From Arthrobacter sp. ISL-5 (lineage in GTDB: Bacteria; Actinomycetota; Actinomycetes; Actinomycetales; Micrococcaceae): a stretch of DNA of 59,121 nt. The stretch's first letter is position 1. Each line of letters opens with the position of its first letter. The stretch lies in the NCBI RefSeq assembly GCF_018613835.1, contig NZ_JAGGPM010000041.1, forward strand, positions 1 to 59,121. The letters are read 5' to 3'. Made by a program: the position numbers and the translations under genes. The notes beneath the pieces are model-generated. The model ran no database searches, had not been told where the DNA came from, and worked only from the letters and a program-made list of their open reading frames with translations. Below are positions 1 through 9,166 of this stretch, one piece after another.

Positions 1-143
1 CCCTCCTCTGCACCCACCACCACCACCTCATCCACAAAGAACAATGGACCATCCACATACGATCAGGCATCCCCTGGTTCATCCCGCCACCCCACATCGA
101 CCCCAAACAAACACCCCGCCGCAACCACCACCACCGAACATGA
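1..143 (+). CDS. DUF222-type HNH endonuclease, C-terminal end (partial)
   Basis: Frame 3 is open from the left edge to a TGA at 141-143 and gives 46 residues. The peptide begins LLCTHHHHLIHKEQW and later reads IPWFIPPPHIDP. A cysteine followed by a run of histidines, then a Trp and a C-terminal W-x-IPP-x-xID stretch, is the usual ending of the DUF222/13E12-repeat HNH nucleases, which occur in many copies in Arthrobacter genomes. The gene enters from the left, so length and start cannot be seen. It runs towards the 3' end of the methyltransferase on the other strand. The role of this family is not well established; nuclease activity is assumed from the HNH motif. Confidence 0.75.
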   Translation, partial: LLCTHHHHLIHKEQWTIHIRSGIPWFIPPPHIDPKQTPRRNHHHRT

Positions 144-176
144 ACCCCGGAACCCACAGTCGGCTGCCGCGCCAGG

Positions 177-1169
177 CTACCGCCGCCCGATGACCACGGT
201 CGCGTCCAGTTCCTCCGAACGGACGATGCGGGGCGTCAGGCCGCCCTGGGCCATGGCCGCCGCGGTCTGCCGGGCCTGACGGCGGCTCGTTTCAATGAGC
301 AGGTGCCCGCCCGTCCGGAGCCATGCAGGGGCCTGCGCGATTACCCTTCGCTGGACGTCGAGCCCATCGGTCCCTCCATCGAGCGAGACTCGCGGCTCGT
401 GCACCCGGGCCTCGTGGGGCATGCTGCTGATGGATGTAGTGGGCACGTATGGCGCGTTGACTGCCAGAATGTCAACGCGGCTTCTCAGCCTGGCCGGCAG
501 CGCCGAGTAAAGGTCGCCTTCATGGACGTGGCCGCCTGCCGGGACAACGTTCCCGCGGGCGCAGCGCACCGCGGAGGGATCGACGTCTGCGGCATGCAAC
601 TCAATTCCCGTGACTGCCGCGGCCAACGCGGTACCCACCGCGCCCGAGCCACAGCAGAGATCGACGACAATCCGCTCCTGTCGCGCCGTGTATAGCGTGG
701 ACCTAGCCCCGACTCCCGCCGCCCCGGTCGTTCCTGCCGCGTCGGCTGGGGAGGCGGCTCCCGCATTGACCGAGGGGACGGCCTGAAACGCAGTCGACGG
801 GCCGGGCTGCTCTACTGGCGCCACATCGTGCGCCCTTGGCTGATGGACGGCTGAATGTTGGACGGCGCCATCCGGCCCGGCGTCGAACGCCGCAAGCAGC
901 GCTGCCGCCTCGCTAACAAGGAATTCCGTGCGCCGGCGCGGTACGAAGACCCCCGCATCCACCGCGATCCGCAGTCCGCAGAACTCGGCCCAGCCAAGGA
1001 TATGTTCGAGGGGAAATCCGCCAACCCGGCGGTCGACCGCCGCGGCCAACTCACCTGGGGCAAAGGGGGCGGCTAAGAGGAGATCGGCCTCGTCTTCGGC
1101 GAAGACACAGCCCGCGGCGCGGAGCCGGGCGATAACAGCGGAACGGGTCAGGGAGGGGTGAACGGGCAT
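177..1169 (-). CDS. putative protein N5-glutamine methyltransferase (PrmC/HemK family)
   Basis: 330 residues. SAM-dependent methyltransferase: motif I is VVDLCCGSGAVGTAL (about residues 168-182), an acidic loop AADVDPSAV follows, and the catalytic-type tetrapeptide is NAPY (238-241), where PrmC enzymes have NPPY. The N-terminal part (PLEHILGWAEFCGL, VFVPRRRTEFLV) also matches PrmC, so the substrate is probably a glutamine in a protein such as a release factor. Between the N-terminal region and the Rossmann fold lies a low-complexity Ala/Pro/Gly linker (about 97-165), much longer than usual. The start at 1169 is chosen because GAAGGA stands 7 nt upstream; the longer frame from 1208 lacks such a site. 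It is divergent from the lactonase gene. Confidence 0.8.
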   Translation of the reverse strand: MPVHPSLTRSAVIARLRAAGCVFAEDEADLLLAAPFAPGELAAAVDRRVGGFPLEHILGWAEFCGLRIAVDAGVFVPRRRTEFLVSEAAALLAAFDAGPDGAVQHSAVHQPRAHDVAPVEQPGPSTAFQAVPSVNAGAASPADAAGTTGAAGVGARSTLYTARQERIVVDLCCGSGAVGTALAAAVTGIELHAADVDPSAVRCARGNVVPAGGHVHEGDLYSALPARLRSRVDILAVNAPYVPTTSISSMPHEARVHEPRVSLDGGTDGLDVQRRVIAQAPAWLRTGGHLLIETSRRQARQTAAAMAQGGLTPRIVRSEELDATVVIGRR

Positions 1170-1392
1170 GGATGCGTCCTTCGGTTGAACGATGGGCGCT
1201 CCGTGCATCGACTAGCCCCGGCGGTCCGGCCGGCAGCGGGCAGGGAGAACCCAGGCTGGCATTGCGTGAATCGTTCTCACCTCCCGGAGTCCTCAAAACG
1301 GCGTCTTCAGAACAGTTCAGGGCCTCAAGTAAGCCCGTCGAAAGTCCATGTTATCTGACGCCAATCCCGGCAATTCTTGGCAGGATGGGACG

Positions 1393-2463
1393 ATGACCCG
1401 CAGCGACAATCACACGCTCATCTGGACCGGCTCGTACACCGCGGACAGTGGGGGCCACGGGGCCGGCATCGGAGCCGTCTCGGCTAATCCTGATGCGACA
1501 CTCACCTGGCTGGGCACGGCTGCAAAGGCGGACTCGCCGTCGTTCATTGCGGTGCACCCGTCGCTTCCCGTGGTCTACGCCGTAGGCGAGACCGCCAAAA
1601 CCGTCCAGGCCTATCGCCGACGGGGAGAATTCGGGCTCGAAGCGGCTGGGGAGCCGTGGGCCGCCGGCGAGGCTGCATGCCACGTTGCCGTCGATCCAGG
1701 GGGCAGGTTCCTGATAGTTGCCTGTTGGGGCGATGGCCAGGTGTTGCTCTACGAACTGGACGCCGACGGCGGCATGACGGCCCGCTATTCGGCGGAGCCG
1801 TCTGTGGACCCGCGCGGTGACGCAGAGACCGACGACGGCGGCCGTCCGAGCCGCGCCCACGCCAGCCTGATGCTGGCCGACGGCAGGATCATGACCACGG
1901 ATCTGGGCCATGACCTGCTGCGTGTGTGGAACTACGTTCCCGGGGCCGGACTTGCTGCGGACCACGAGGTGATGCTTCCGAAGGGCAGCGGCCCTCGGCA
2001 CCTGGTGCAGCATCCCGGCGGAACGGTGTTCGTGGTGTCCGAGTATTCGATCGAGGTCTTCGCTGTACGGGCGGCATCCGATACCGGGGGGTTCGAACTG
2101 GTCGGACGGGGACCGGCAACGACCGGCGGCGCGCAGGAGGGTGACTCCGCGGCCGAAATTGCACTCGCTCCCGACGGCAGGCACGCCTACGTGGGTGTGC
2201 GCGGCTCCAACCGGATCAGCGTGCTCCAAGTGGAGGACGGCACAACCGACGGCACAACCGGGCAGCTCCGGCCGCTCGGGGACTTCGCCAGCGGCGGAGA
2301 TTGGCCGCGGCACCACCTGGTCCGCAATGGCTGGCTTCACGTGGCCCACGAGCGCTCCCACGATGTGACCACATTCCGCCTGGATCCTGATACCGGGCTG
2401 CCAGGGGACGTGCGCCACCGGCTCGTTGCGGGTTCCCCCACGGCCTTGGTTGTGGCAAGCTAA
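1393..2463 (+). CDS. lactonase family protein (6-phosphogluconolactonase-like beta-propeller)
   Basis: 356 residues, cytoplasmic, no signal peptide. Repeated blade motifs such as PSFIAVHPSLPVVYAVGE, CHVAVDPGGRFLIVACWG, GPRHLVQHPGGTVFVVSE and IALAPDGRHAYVGVRGSNRI are typical of the seven-bladed lactonase family (Pgl/YbhE type), which hydrolyses 6-phosphogluconolactone or related sugar lactones. GPRHL and the later WPRHH are characteristic of the family. The start at 1393 follows AGGA with 7 nt spacing and is preferred over the ATG-like start at 1348. A stem-loop follows the stop codon. The exact lactone substrate cannot be read from sequence. Confidence 0.85.
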   Translation: MTRSDNHTLIWTGSYTADSGGHGAGIGAVSANPDATLTWLGTAAKADSPSFIAVHPSLPVVYAVGETAKTVQAYRRRGEFGLEAAGEPWAAGEAACHVAVDPGGRFLIVACWGDGQVLLYELDADGGMTARYSAEPSVDPRGDAETDDGGRPSRAHASLMLADGRIMTTDLGHDLLRVWNYVPGAGLAADHEVMLPKGSGPRHLVQHPGGTVFVVSEYSIEVFAVRAASDTGGFELVGRGPATTGGAQEGDSAAEIALAPDGRHAYVGVRGSNRISVLQVEDGTTDGTTGQLRPLGDFASGGDWPRHHLVRNGWLHVAHERSHDVTTFRLDPDTGLPGDVRHRLVAGSPTALVVAS

Positions 2464-2501
2464 GCCAGAAATCGACAAGCCCAATACAGGATTCGTCATT
2501 C

Positions 2502-2533
2502 GCAATACACCTGCTTGACCGCAGGCGTATTGC
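2502..2533 (+). terminator. stem-loop after lactonase gene
   Basis: Arms 2502-2514 and 2521-2533 pair over 13 bp with one mismatch around a 6-nt loop. It starts 39 nt after the lactonase stop codon. No long T-tract follows, so intrinsic termination is likely but not certain. Confidence 0.55.
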
Positions 2534-2651
2534 CGCGTTTCCGCTGCCTGGACATGTCGACCGGCAAGACTGTCAGACCCGACAACCAGACTAGGCACTC
2601 CGGGACACATCAGCCCGGATGAGCAGCGTCGCTTCGCGGAAGGCCCCAGCC

Positions 2652-5549
2652 ATGTTCCCTAATCCCCTCTGGAAGTCCTTGCGCCGCGGCGCCGGTGCCT
2701 GCGCCGAAAGCGACCCCAGCCGCAGACTAAGCCGCGGCCGCCAAAATCCCTCCAGCGGCAAAGCCGCCCAAACAGCCTCCTTTCGCACGGCCGCGGCGGC
2801 GTCTGCTCTCGTCCTTCTGGCTGGCGCCGCTCTTCCCGCCCAAGCCGTGGCCGGAACGCAAAGCCCCGGGTCGCCGTCGGGCACGTATTCCCCGTCCAAG
2901 GCCGGGTCGCCGTCGGGCGCTCATTCCCTGCGTGCGCCGGTGACTGACGAGAACTTCTACTTCGTCATGGCGGACCGGTTCAGCAACGGGAACACGGCCA
3001 ATGACGACGGCGGCCTCGGCCCGGATCCGATGGTGTCCGGGTTCGATCCGCAGCGCAAGGGTTTCTACAACGGCGGCGACCTGAACGGGCTGCTGGACAA
3101 GATCGACTACATCCAGGGCCTCGGGACCACGTCCATCTGGCTGACGCCCAGCTTCAAGAACAAGGCCGTTCAACCGGAGGACAACTCGGCCGGCTACCAC
3201 GGGTACTGGGTCACGGACTTCACCCAGATCGACCCCCACCTGGGCACCAACGCGGAGCTGAAGGCGCTCATCGACGAGGCCCATTCGCGCGGGATGAAGG
3301 TGTACTTCGACATCATCACCAACCACACGGCGGACGTCATCGGGTACAAGGAAGGCGCCCGCACCGGCTACGTGTCCAAGGACAAGGAGCCCTACCGCAC
3401 AGCCGCCGGGGATGTCTTCGATGACCGCGACCACGCCGGCCAGGCGGACTTCCCGGAACTGGACGCAGAGCAATCCTTCCCCTACACGCCGGTGCTTGAT
3501 GAGGCGGAGAAGAACCTGAAGGTTCCCGCCTGGTTGAACGATCCCACGCTGTACCACAACCGCGGGGACACCACCTTTACGGGTGAGAACTCCTACTACG
3601 GCGATTTCTTCGGCCTGGACGACCTGTTCACCGAACACCCCAAGGTGGTGGACGGCATGAAGGACGTCTATCAGACGTGGATCCGGGACTTCGGCGTTGA
3701 CGGCTTCCGGATCGACACGATGAAGCACGTGAATGACGAGTTCTGGCAGGAGTTCGGCCCCGACGTCCTCAGCTACGCGAAGGAGCAGGGCAAGGACGAA
3801 TTCTTCATGTTCGGCGAAGTCTTCGACACATCCAAGAGCTTCACTTCGCAGTTCACGACGCGCAACAGCATGCAGGCCGTGCTGGACTTCCCGTTCCAGG
3901 ACGCCTCCCGCAATTTCGCGTCCCGAAGCCAGGACGCCAGGCAGCTCGAGGCCTTCTTCGCCGGGGACGACTGGTACACCGATGCCGACTCCAACGTGTA
4001 CCAACTGCCCACCTTCCTGGGCAACCACGACATGGGCAGGATCGGCAGCTTCATCAGCTCGGACAACCCGGACGCGAATGACGCCGAACGCGTGGCCCGC
4101 GACGAACTGGCACACGAGCTGATGTACTTCTCCCGCGGCAACCCGGTGGTCTACTACGGCGACGAGCAGGGCTTCACCGGCCCCGGCGGGGATCAGGATG
4201 CGCGCCAAACGCTCTTCGCCAGCAAGGTGCCGGAATATCTCGACGACAACCTGCTCGGCACCGACGCCACGCATGGCACCGACAACTTCAACACCGGGCA
4301 CCCGCTGTACGGCAAGATCAGTGAACTGGCGCAGCTGACCAAGGACCATCCGGCCCTTCGCGACGGCGCCCACCAGCACCGGTACGCGGCCGACGGCCCC
4401 GGCATCTACGCGTTTTCCCGAACTGATGCGAAGGACCAACGGGAGTACGTGGTGGCACTGAACAACAGCGAACAGCCCCGGACGGCGACCGTCCCCACGT
4501 ACATCGCGAAACGCAACTACAGCCTCGTCTATGGCGACGCAGCTGCCGAATCCAAGACCTCAGCGGACGGCAAGCTGACCGTTACGGTTCCGCCGCTGTC
4601 AGCGGTTGTCTACCAGTCATCGGGCCGGATTCCGAAAGCCAAAGCGGCGCCCGCGGTCTCACTTCAGGCCCCTGTCTCCGCGGCGGCCAGCGCCACCTCC
4701 CAGGGTGATAACGGCAGGATGCAGGTGACGGCCGACGTCGGCGGTACTTCGTTCTACGAGGTGACGTTCGAGGCGAAGAAGGCTGGCGGGCAGTGGGAGC
4801 CTATCGGCACGGATGACACCGCCCCGTACCGCGTCTTCCACGATGTTGCAGGACTCAATCCGGGTGCCACGGTGGAGTACCGTGCCGTGGCACTGGATAA
4901 CGCGGGCCACACATCGGTCAGCAGCGCACGGGCCGCAACGGTTCCGGCACCCGTGCTCACCATCCAGCAACCGGAAGAAGGCAGCACCGTCCAAAGGAAC
5001 GTGGAAGTGGTTGCCACGGCGGATCCGGAAAAGGCCAGCCATGTGGTGGGCTTTGAACGGAGCGTGGCCGGGGGTCCCTGGACGGCCGTCCGTGAGGGCG
5101 ATGACTCCTCGCCCGCCTACACAGTGACGGACGATCTCGCCCCGTTGAACCTGGCCGACGGCACAGAGGTGCGCTACCGGGCAACGACGGCCGGCCCCGG
5201 ATTCAACGTGGTTAGCGGCGTGCGGACCGTGCTGGTCGGAGCCGCACCGCAGCCTGAATCCGTCACAGTGGCGGGCAGCCTCAACACCGAAATGGGTTGC
5301 CCGGAAGACTGGCAGCCCGCGTGCGAGTCCGCATTCATGACGCTGGACCCGGTCAGCCGCACCTGGAATCTGACCGCGGATCTTCCCGCGGGCCAATACG
5401 AATTCAAGGCGGCCATCAACGGTTCCTGGGACGAGAACTACGGCCAGGACGGCGCGCCCAACGGGCCCAACATCCAGTTGAATCACGACGGCGGTCCGGT
5501 CACCTTCCGGTACGACCACACCACTCACGTGATTACTGCAGAGAGCTGA
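2652..5549 (+). CDS. secreted alpha-amylase family glycosidase (GH13) with C-terminal accessory domains
   Basis: 965 residues from the ATG at 2652, which has GGAAGG 8 nt upstream; an in-frame ATG at 2619 would add 11 residues. The long N-terminal region ends in a hydrophobic stretch and AQAVA, a likely signal peptide, so the enzyme acts outside the cell on starch or related alpha-glucans. GH13 regions are clear: DIITNHT (220-226), DGFRIDTMKH with nucleophile Asp355, GEVFD with acid/base Glu389, and FLGNHD with Asp460. After the barrel and C-domain come two Ig/Fn3-like modules (about 665-860), then an X25-type module (SVTVAGSLNTEMGC, with FKAAINGSWDENYG) as found in pullulanases and amylopullulanases. 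The stop is only 3 nt from the convergent malQ stop. Confidence 0.9.
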   Translation: MFPNPLWKSLRRGAGACAESDPSRRLSRGRQNPSSGKAAQTASFRTAAAASALVLLAGAALPAQAVAGTQSPGSPSGTYSPSKAGSPSGAHSLRAPVTDENFYFVMADRFSNGNTANDDGGLGPDPMVSGFDPQRKGFYNGGDLNGLLDKIDYIQGLGTTSIWLTPSFKNKAVQPEDNSAGYHGYWVTDFTQIDPHLGTNAELKALIDEAHSRGMKVYFDIITNHTADVIGYKEGARTGYVSKDKEPYRTAAGDVFDDRDHAGQADFPELDAEQSFPYTPVLDEAEKNLKVPAWLNDPTLYHNRGDTTFTGENSYYGDFFGLDDLFTEHPKVVDGMKDVYQTWIRDFGVDGFRIDTMKHVNDEFWQEFGPDVLSYAKEQGKDEFFMFGEVFDTSKSFTSQFTTRNSMQAVLDFPFQDASRNFASRSQDARQLEAFFAGDDWYTDADSNVYQLPTFLGNHDMGRIGSFISSDNPDANDAERVARDELAHELMYFSRGNPVVYYGDEQGFTGPGGDQDARQTLFASKVPEYLDDNLLGTDATHGTDNFNTGHPLYGKISELAQLTKDHPALRDGAHQHRYAADGPGIYAFSRTDAKDQREYVVALNNSEQPRTATVPTYIAKRNYSLVYGDAAAESKTSADGKLTVTVPPLSAVVYQSSGRIPKAKAAPAVSLQAPVSAAASATSQGDNGRMQVTADVGGTSFYEVTFEAKKAGGQWEPIGTDDTAPYRVFHDVAGLNPGATVEYRAVALDNAGHTSVSSARAATVPAPVLTIQQPEEGSTVQRNVEVVATADPEKASHVVGFERSVAGGPWTAVREGDDSSPAYTVTDDLAPLNLADGTEVRYRATTAGPGFNVVSGVRTVLVGAAPQPESVTVAGSLNTEMGCPEDWQPACESAFMTLDPVSRTWNLTADLPAGQYEFKAAINGSWDENYGQDGAPNGPNIQLNHDGGPVTFRYDHTTHVITAES

Positions 5550-5552
5550 GGC

Positions 5553-7805
5553 CTAGCCGCGGAGCGACTTGTCCACCGCGGCCAGGAGCGAGTTGAACCG
5601 CTCGTTTTCCTCCAGGCTGTCGATCAGAACGGACTCACCGTCGGAATCTGCCAGCGGCACCTGCCAGTTGGGGTACTGGGCCGACGTGGTTCCGGGCTGG
5701 TTCTGCACCCGGCGCTCACCCACGGCGTCCACAAGCGCCACACCGAGCAGGACGGACGGGGACTGCGCGAGCAAGCGGTGCAGTGCCTCGATCCGTTCTT
5801 GCTCGGTGCCCGGTTCGTCGGCGGGGAGGAGGCCGCGGTGCCGGAGCAGGGCCATCATTTTCTCCAGCTTGGCGTTGTGTTCCCGCCGTTCTTCCTCCGC
5901 GGACCGTTCCAGCAGGCCCAGCCCGTTTCGCAGGGTGACGTGATCCCCGGCGAGATAGCCCGCCGTCGGCGGGAGGTCATGCGTGTTGACGCTGGAGAGC
6001 GCCTGCACACGGTACCGTTCCGGCGGAAGCGGGGCATCGCCGTCGTTCTCAAACCACAGAATGGAGGTGCCCAGAATGCCCCGTGCAGCGAGGTAATCGC
6101 GGACCCACGGCTCGAAAGTGCCCAGATCCTCCCCGATCACCACGGCTCCGGCGCGCTGGGCCTCCAGCGCGAGGATGCCAATCATGGCGTCGTGGTCCAG
6201 GCGGACGTAGGCACCGTCCGTAGGCGAGTTGCCCGCAGGTACCCACCAGAGCCGGAAGAAACCCAGGATGTGGTCCACCCGGATGCCGCCCGAATGCTGC
6301 AGCACGGTTGCCAGCATCTCCCGGAACGGCTTGTAGCCCGCTTCGGCCAGGCGGGTGGGATGCCAGGGCGGCTGGTGCCAGTCCTGCCCCAGCTGGTTGT
6401 ACATGTCCGGCGGCGCCCCCACGCTGACGCCCGATGCGAGGACCCCGCGCAGCGTCCAGGCGTCGGAGCTTTGGAGGTCCGCCCCGACGGCCAGGTCATG
6501 GACGACGCCGAGACGCATCCCTGCACGAGTGGCCGTCGCCTGGGCGGATTCGAGCTGCTCGTCGCACAGCCACTGCAGCCACCGGTGGAAGTCGATCCGT
6601 TCCGAGAGTTCGTTCCTCAGCCTCTCGAGCAGCGGCGAGCCCAGGGCCGCCGCAGGGTCGGCCCAAAACGGGTCATCGGCGTCGAGGTCCTCCCGGACGG
6701 CGCACCAGAGGGCGAAGTCGTCCAGGCCCGCACCGGCAGTGCGGCAAAAGTCCTCAAACGCCTGCTGGCGCGACGGCGAACGGCGTGCTTTATAGAGCAG
6801 TTCCAGCGCTGCCAGCTTGGCGGCGTACACCCTGTCCCGGTCCAGCCGAGAGGTGTCCTTGTTCAGCTGTCGCGCCTGTTTCCTGAGGCTGTGGATGACT
6901 CCCTGCACCTTCGGTTTCAGGTAGGCCAGCTCCGGAATCGCCTCGATCCTCAGGTAGAGCGGGTTGAAGAAGCGCCGCGTGGACGGCGAGTACGGGGAGG
7001 GCTCCATCGGCGGCACAGGTTCCGCCGCATGCAGGGGGTTCACCAGCACGTAGTCGGCGCCGTGGGCACCTGCGAGCGCGGCCAGTTCGGCGAGGTCCGC
7101 GAAGTCGCCGATGCCCCAGGACCTCTTGGAGCGCACGGAGTAAAGCTGGGTGGCCAGACCCCAGCCGCGGCGCTCCTCCAACGCAGCGGCCGTGGACAGC
7201 CGTGCCGGAACCACCACCAGCGTGGCCTCCGCAACCTTGCCATCCGACTCAGCCCGCAGCGTGTGCCACCCCAGACCGGTGTTGTCCGGCATATCGAACG
7301 TTGCCCTGCCGATGGTCACGCCATCCACGACGCGCGGCTCCACCAGGATGTCCTCCTGCGGGGCGACGAGCTCCCGCCCGTCCTCCGTGGAGACAGTCAC
7401 CCGGACAGGGGAACCGTGCCGGACATGGACCGGCACCAGCGCCGGGGAGCCTTCCTGGACCACGACGGCGGGAGGCAGCATCCGCCGCCAGGGCGCCAGC
7501 TCTGCTTCGGCCAGTGCCGCCTCGATGAACTGGTCGGTGTGGGCCTGCACGCCCAGGGCGGCCAGTACGCGGACCAGCGTGGCAGGCGCAACTTCATGCG
7601 GAAGTCCGTCCCAGCCCTGGTACGACGTCTCCACGCCGTGGACTTCCGAGAGCCAATGCAGCAACTCGGTGCTGACGGATTCGGCCGGCCCGGCACCAGG
7701 GTGTGCAGGTTCCACTTGTCCAGGTGCGGCGCCTGGAACCTTCTGGTTCGCGGCTGGATCGGCGGGTGTTCCGGAGGATGCCTCGTGCTGGCTGGGAGCC
7801 TTCAT
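5553..7805 (-). CDS. malQ: 4-alpha-glucanotransferase (amylomaltase, GH77)
   Basis: 750 residues, cytoplasmic. Disproportionates maltodextrins by moving alpha-1,4-glucan chains, releasing glucose; it fits downstream of the adjacent secreted amylase. GH77 motifs: IRVDHILGFFRLWWVP with nucleophile Asp511, VIGEDLGTF with acid/base Glu559, and NTHDLPP with Asp610. Residues 1-45 are a Pro/Ala/Gly-rich disordered leader, followed by the N-terminal beta domains (about 50-220) seen in actinobacterial MalQ, which is longer than the approximately 500-residue Thermus type. GAGGCGGA 5 nt before the ATG supports the start. Confidence 0.95.
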   Translation of the reverse strand: MKAPSQHEASSGTPADPAANQKVPGAAPGQVEPAHPGAGPAESVSTELLHWLSEVHGVETSYQGWDGLPHEVAPATLVRVLAALGVQAHTDQFIEAALAEAELAPWRRMLPPAVVVQEGSPALVPVHVRHGSPVRVTVSTEDGRELVAPQEDILVEPRVVDGVTIGRATFDMPDNTGLGWHTLRAESDGKVAEATLVVVPARLSTAAALEERRGWGLATQLYSVRSKRSWGIGDFADLAELAALAGAHGADYVLVNPLHAAEPVPPMEPSPYSPSTRRFFNPLYLRIEAIPELAYLKPKVQGVIHSLRKQARQLNKDTSRLDRDRVYAAKLAALELLYKARRSPSRQQAFEDFCRTAGAGLDDFALWCAVREDLDADDPFWADPAAALGSPLLERLRNELSERIDFHRWLQWLCDEQLESAQATATRAGMRLGVVHDLAVGADLQSSDAWTLRGVLASGVSVGAPPDMYNQLGQDWHQPPWHPTRLAEAGYKPFREMLATVLQHSGGIRVDHILGFFRLWWVPAGNSPTDGAYVRLDHDAMIGILALEAQRAGAVVIGEDLGTFEPWVRDYLAARGILGTSILWFENDGDAPLPPERYRVQALSSVNTHDLPPTAGYLAGDHVTLRNGLGLLERSAEEERREHNAKLEKMMALLRHRGLLPADEPGTEQERIEALHRLLAQSPSVLLGVALVDAVGERRVQNQPGTTSAQYPNWQVPLADSDGESVLIDSLEENERFNSLLAAVDKSLRG

Positions 7806-7996
7806 TAATGTCCGCCTCGTCTGCTGTGATCGGCCCGAAATTACAGTGCTGCCCGTTGCGGCCGGCCGCCTCTCAGCGTGGGGCGCAACTGTTGGTTCCG
7901 ATTATTGCAGGGCGACGCCGGGCGGGGTCCAGAGCTACGGGCCATGACGCGCGCATGGCCGCCAAGCAAACTTGGGCAGATGATTAGCTAGGACGC

Positions 7997-8377
7997 ATGG
8001 AATCAACATTTGTCCGTTACCAGGCAACCGCGCCCAATGGCCGTGGCAGCTACCCGGGCATCTTCGCCCTGGCTAATGGTTTAGAAAACAGCGGCAAGCT
8101 CAGCAGCGAAGACTGGGCTTCCTGGCGGTGCGCAAACAATCATTACGACGCCGCATATGTGGACCCATCGACTGTAGATGAATCAATCTACGACCGTGCA
8201 ATCAACCCTTTAGCGCAGTCATGGTTCAAGAGCACAGCCACTCATCTCTTGGTCGGCCTGGATTTTTACACCGATCTTCTGCGCCGCTATGACGTTGAAT
8301 GGCAGGTGCTTTATTCGGATGATCCAGGAATCCTCCTGTACGAAGACGACGTCCAGATAGTCGTCACGCCTCGTTAG
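7997..8377 (+). CDS. hypothetical protein
   Basis: 126 residues, acidic, soluble, with no signal peptide or membrane segment. I do not recognise a named family. Composition and codon use look coding: it is rich in Tyr, Trp and Asp, with stretches such as RCANNHYDAAYVDPS and AQSWFKSTATHLLVGLDFY. AGGA lies close to the ATG (about 3 nt). It may be a small effector or immunity-like protein, as it sits next to a decayed gene and two small lipoproteins, but this is only a guess from context. Confidence 0.55.
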   Translation: MESTFVRYQATAPNGRGSYPGIFALANGLENSGKLSSEDWASWRCANNHYDAAYVDPSTVDESIYDRAINPLAQSWFKSTATHLLVGLDFYTDLLRRYDVEWQVLYSDDPGILLYEDDVQIVVTPR

Positions 8378-8438
8378 CAGGAATGCGTTTGGGGGAGCCA
8401 TTGCGGGCCGCTGCTGCCGTTCAGCGTAATCTGTGGGC

Positions 8439-9022
8439 ATGACGTCTCTGGCGGCACGATACGAGGCTGGCGAGTGGACCGAGGTGTGGGCGGAGATACG
8501 ACGTCTGGGGCCCTTGCCAACATCGCGTCGGGCCGAAGTTCAGGAAGTAGCTCATTCGACCATGAGGAGGGCCCGTACACACATCGAACACATCGTGGAG
8601 GGTCTCATCCGCCTCGGATTCGAGCCTGCCTCCTCAGATGTTCCCGTGATCGCCCCGCCGCCGTGCGACGTGTTCGACCGGATCGGGAAATTGGAAGACT
8701 CACTGGGGCCGCTTCCCGAAGCCCTCAAAGCGAGCATGTGCGAAATTGGAGGCGTGTGCCTGTTGGGCGACTGCCCGCCGCTTGCCCTCCACTATCACGG
8801 TGGCCCTCCGTCACGAGCTGCCTCCATGCCTCCAGGCGCGGACTACCCTGATCCTTTATGCCTGCCCGCCGTCGACTTGTCGGAGTTGCCGGACGATCAG
8901 GGATTACCCTCGTGGAATACCTCCGCATCTCTGTCAGGTGGGGAGGGCTACCTGGTTATTCGTTCGCCTCTGCGGGCCGGCCCAAAGATCTCGAGCGGCA
9001 CATGTCACATCCGCAGTTCTAA
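8439..9022 (+). pseudogene. decayed hypothetical gene (frameshift plus internal deletion)
   Basis: The first part (8439 to about 8900) reads MTSLAARYEAGEWTEVWAEI, later LEDSLGPLPEALKASMCEIG and ADYPDPLCLP. As I recall it, this matches the front two thirds of an uncharacterised actinobacterial family of about 230-280 residues that has an SMI1/KNR4-like feel. The family normally ends with a VEYLR...RWGGFPG segment. Here that ending is present but in another frame: 8903-9022 encodes ITLVEYLRISVRWGGLPGYS and stops at TAA 9020-9022. The family's middle section is missing. In the first frame translation runs on to 9245, but that tail has no resemblance to the family. A frameshift with deletion near 8890-8903 is inferred. 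Confidence 0.55.
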
Positions 9023-9166
9023 ATTTGGCACTTATGTCTGCCTGAACTGGCACCCGGCTGCTTGGGCACATTTATCACCATCAGCTACGTCGCAGGAAGC
9101 GCAACGATACGGGTACGAATTTCAGTATTGCGTGAGCGTTCGTGCCAGCGGAACAACAATAGGGAC

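Noticed and set aside
2727..4439. A 570-residue minus-strand open frame antisense to the amylase
   Set aside because: Same antisense artefact; the amylase frame has all GH13 motifs and the opposite frame has none.
5778..7808. A 676-residue plus-strand open frame antisense to malQ
   Set aside because: Shadow of malQ in high-GC DNA; low-complexity Arg/Gly/Val composition and no family resemblance.
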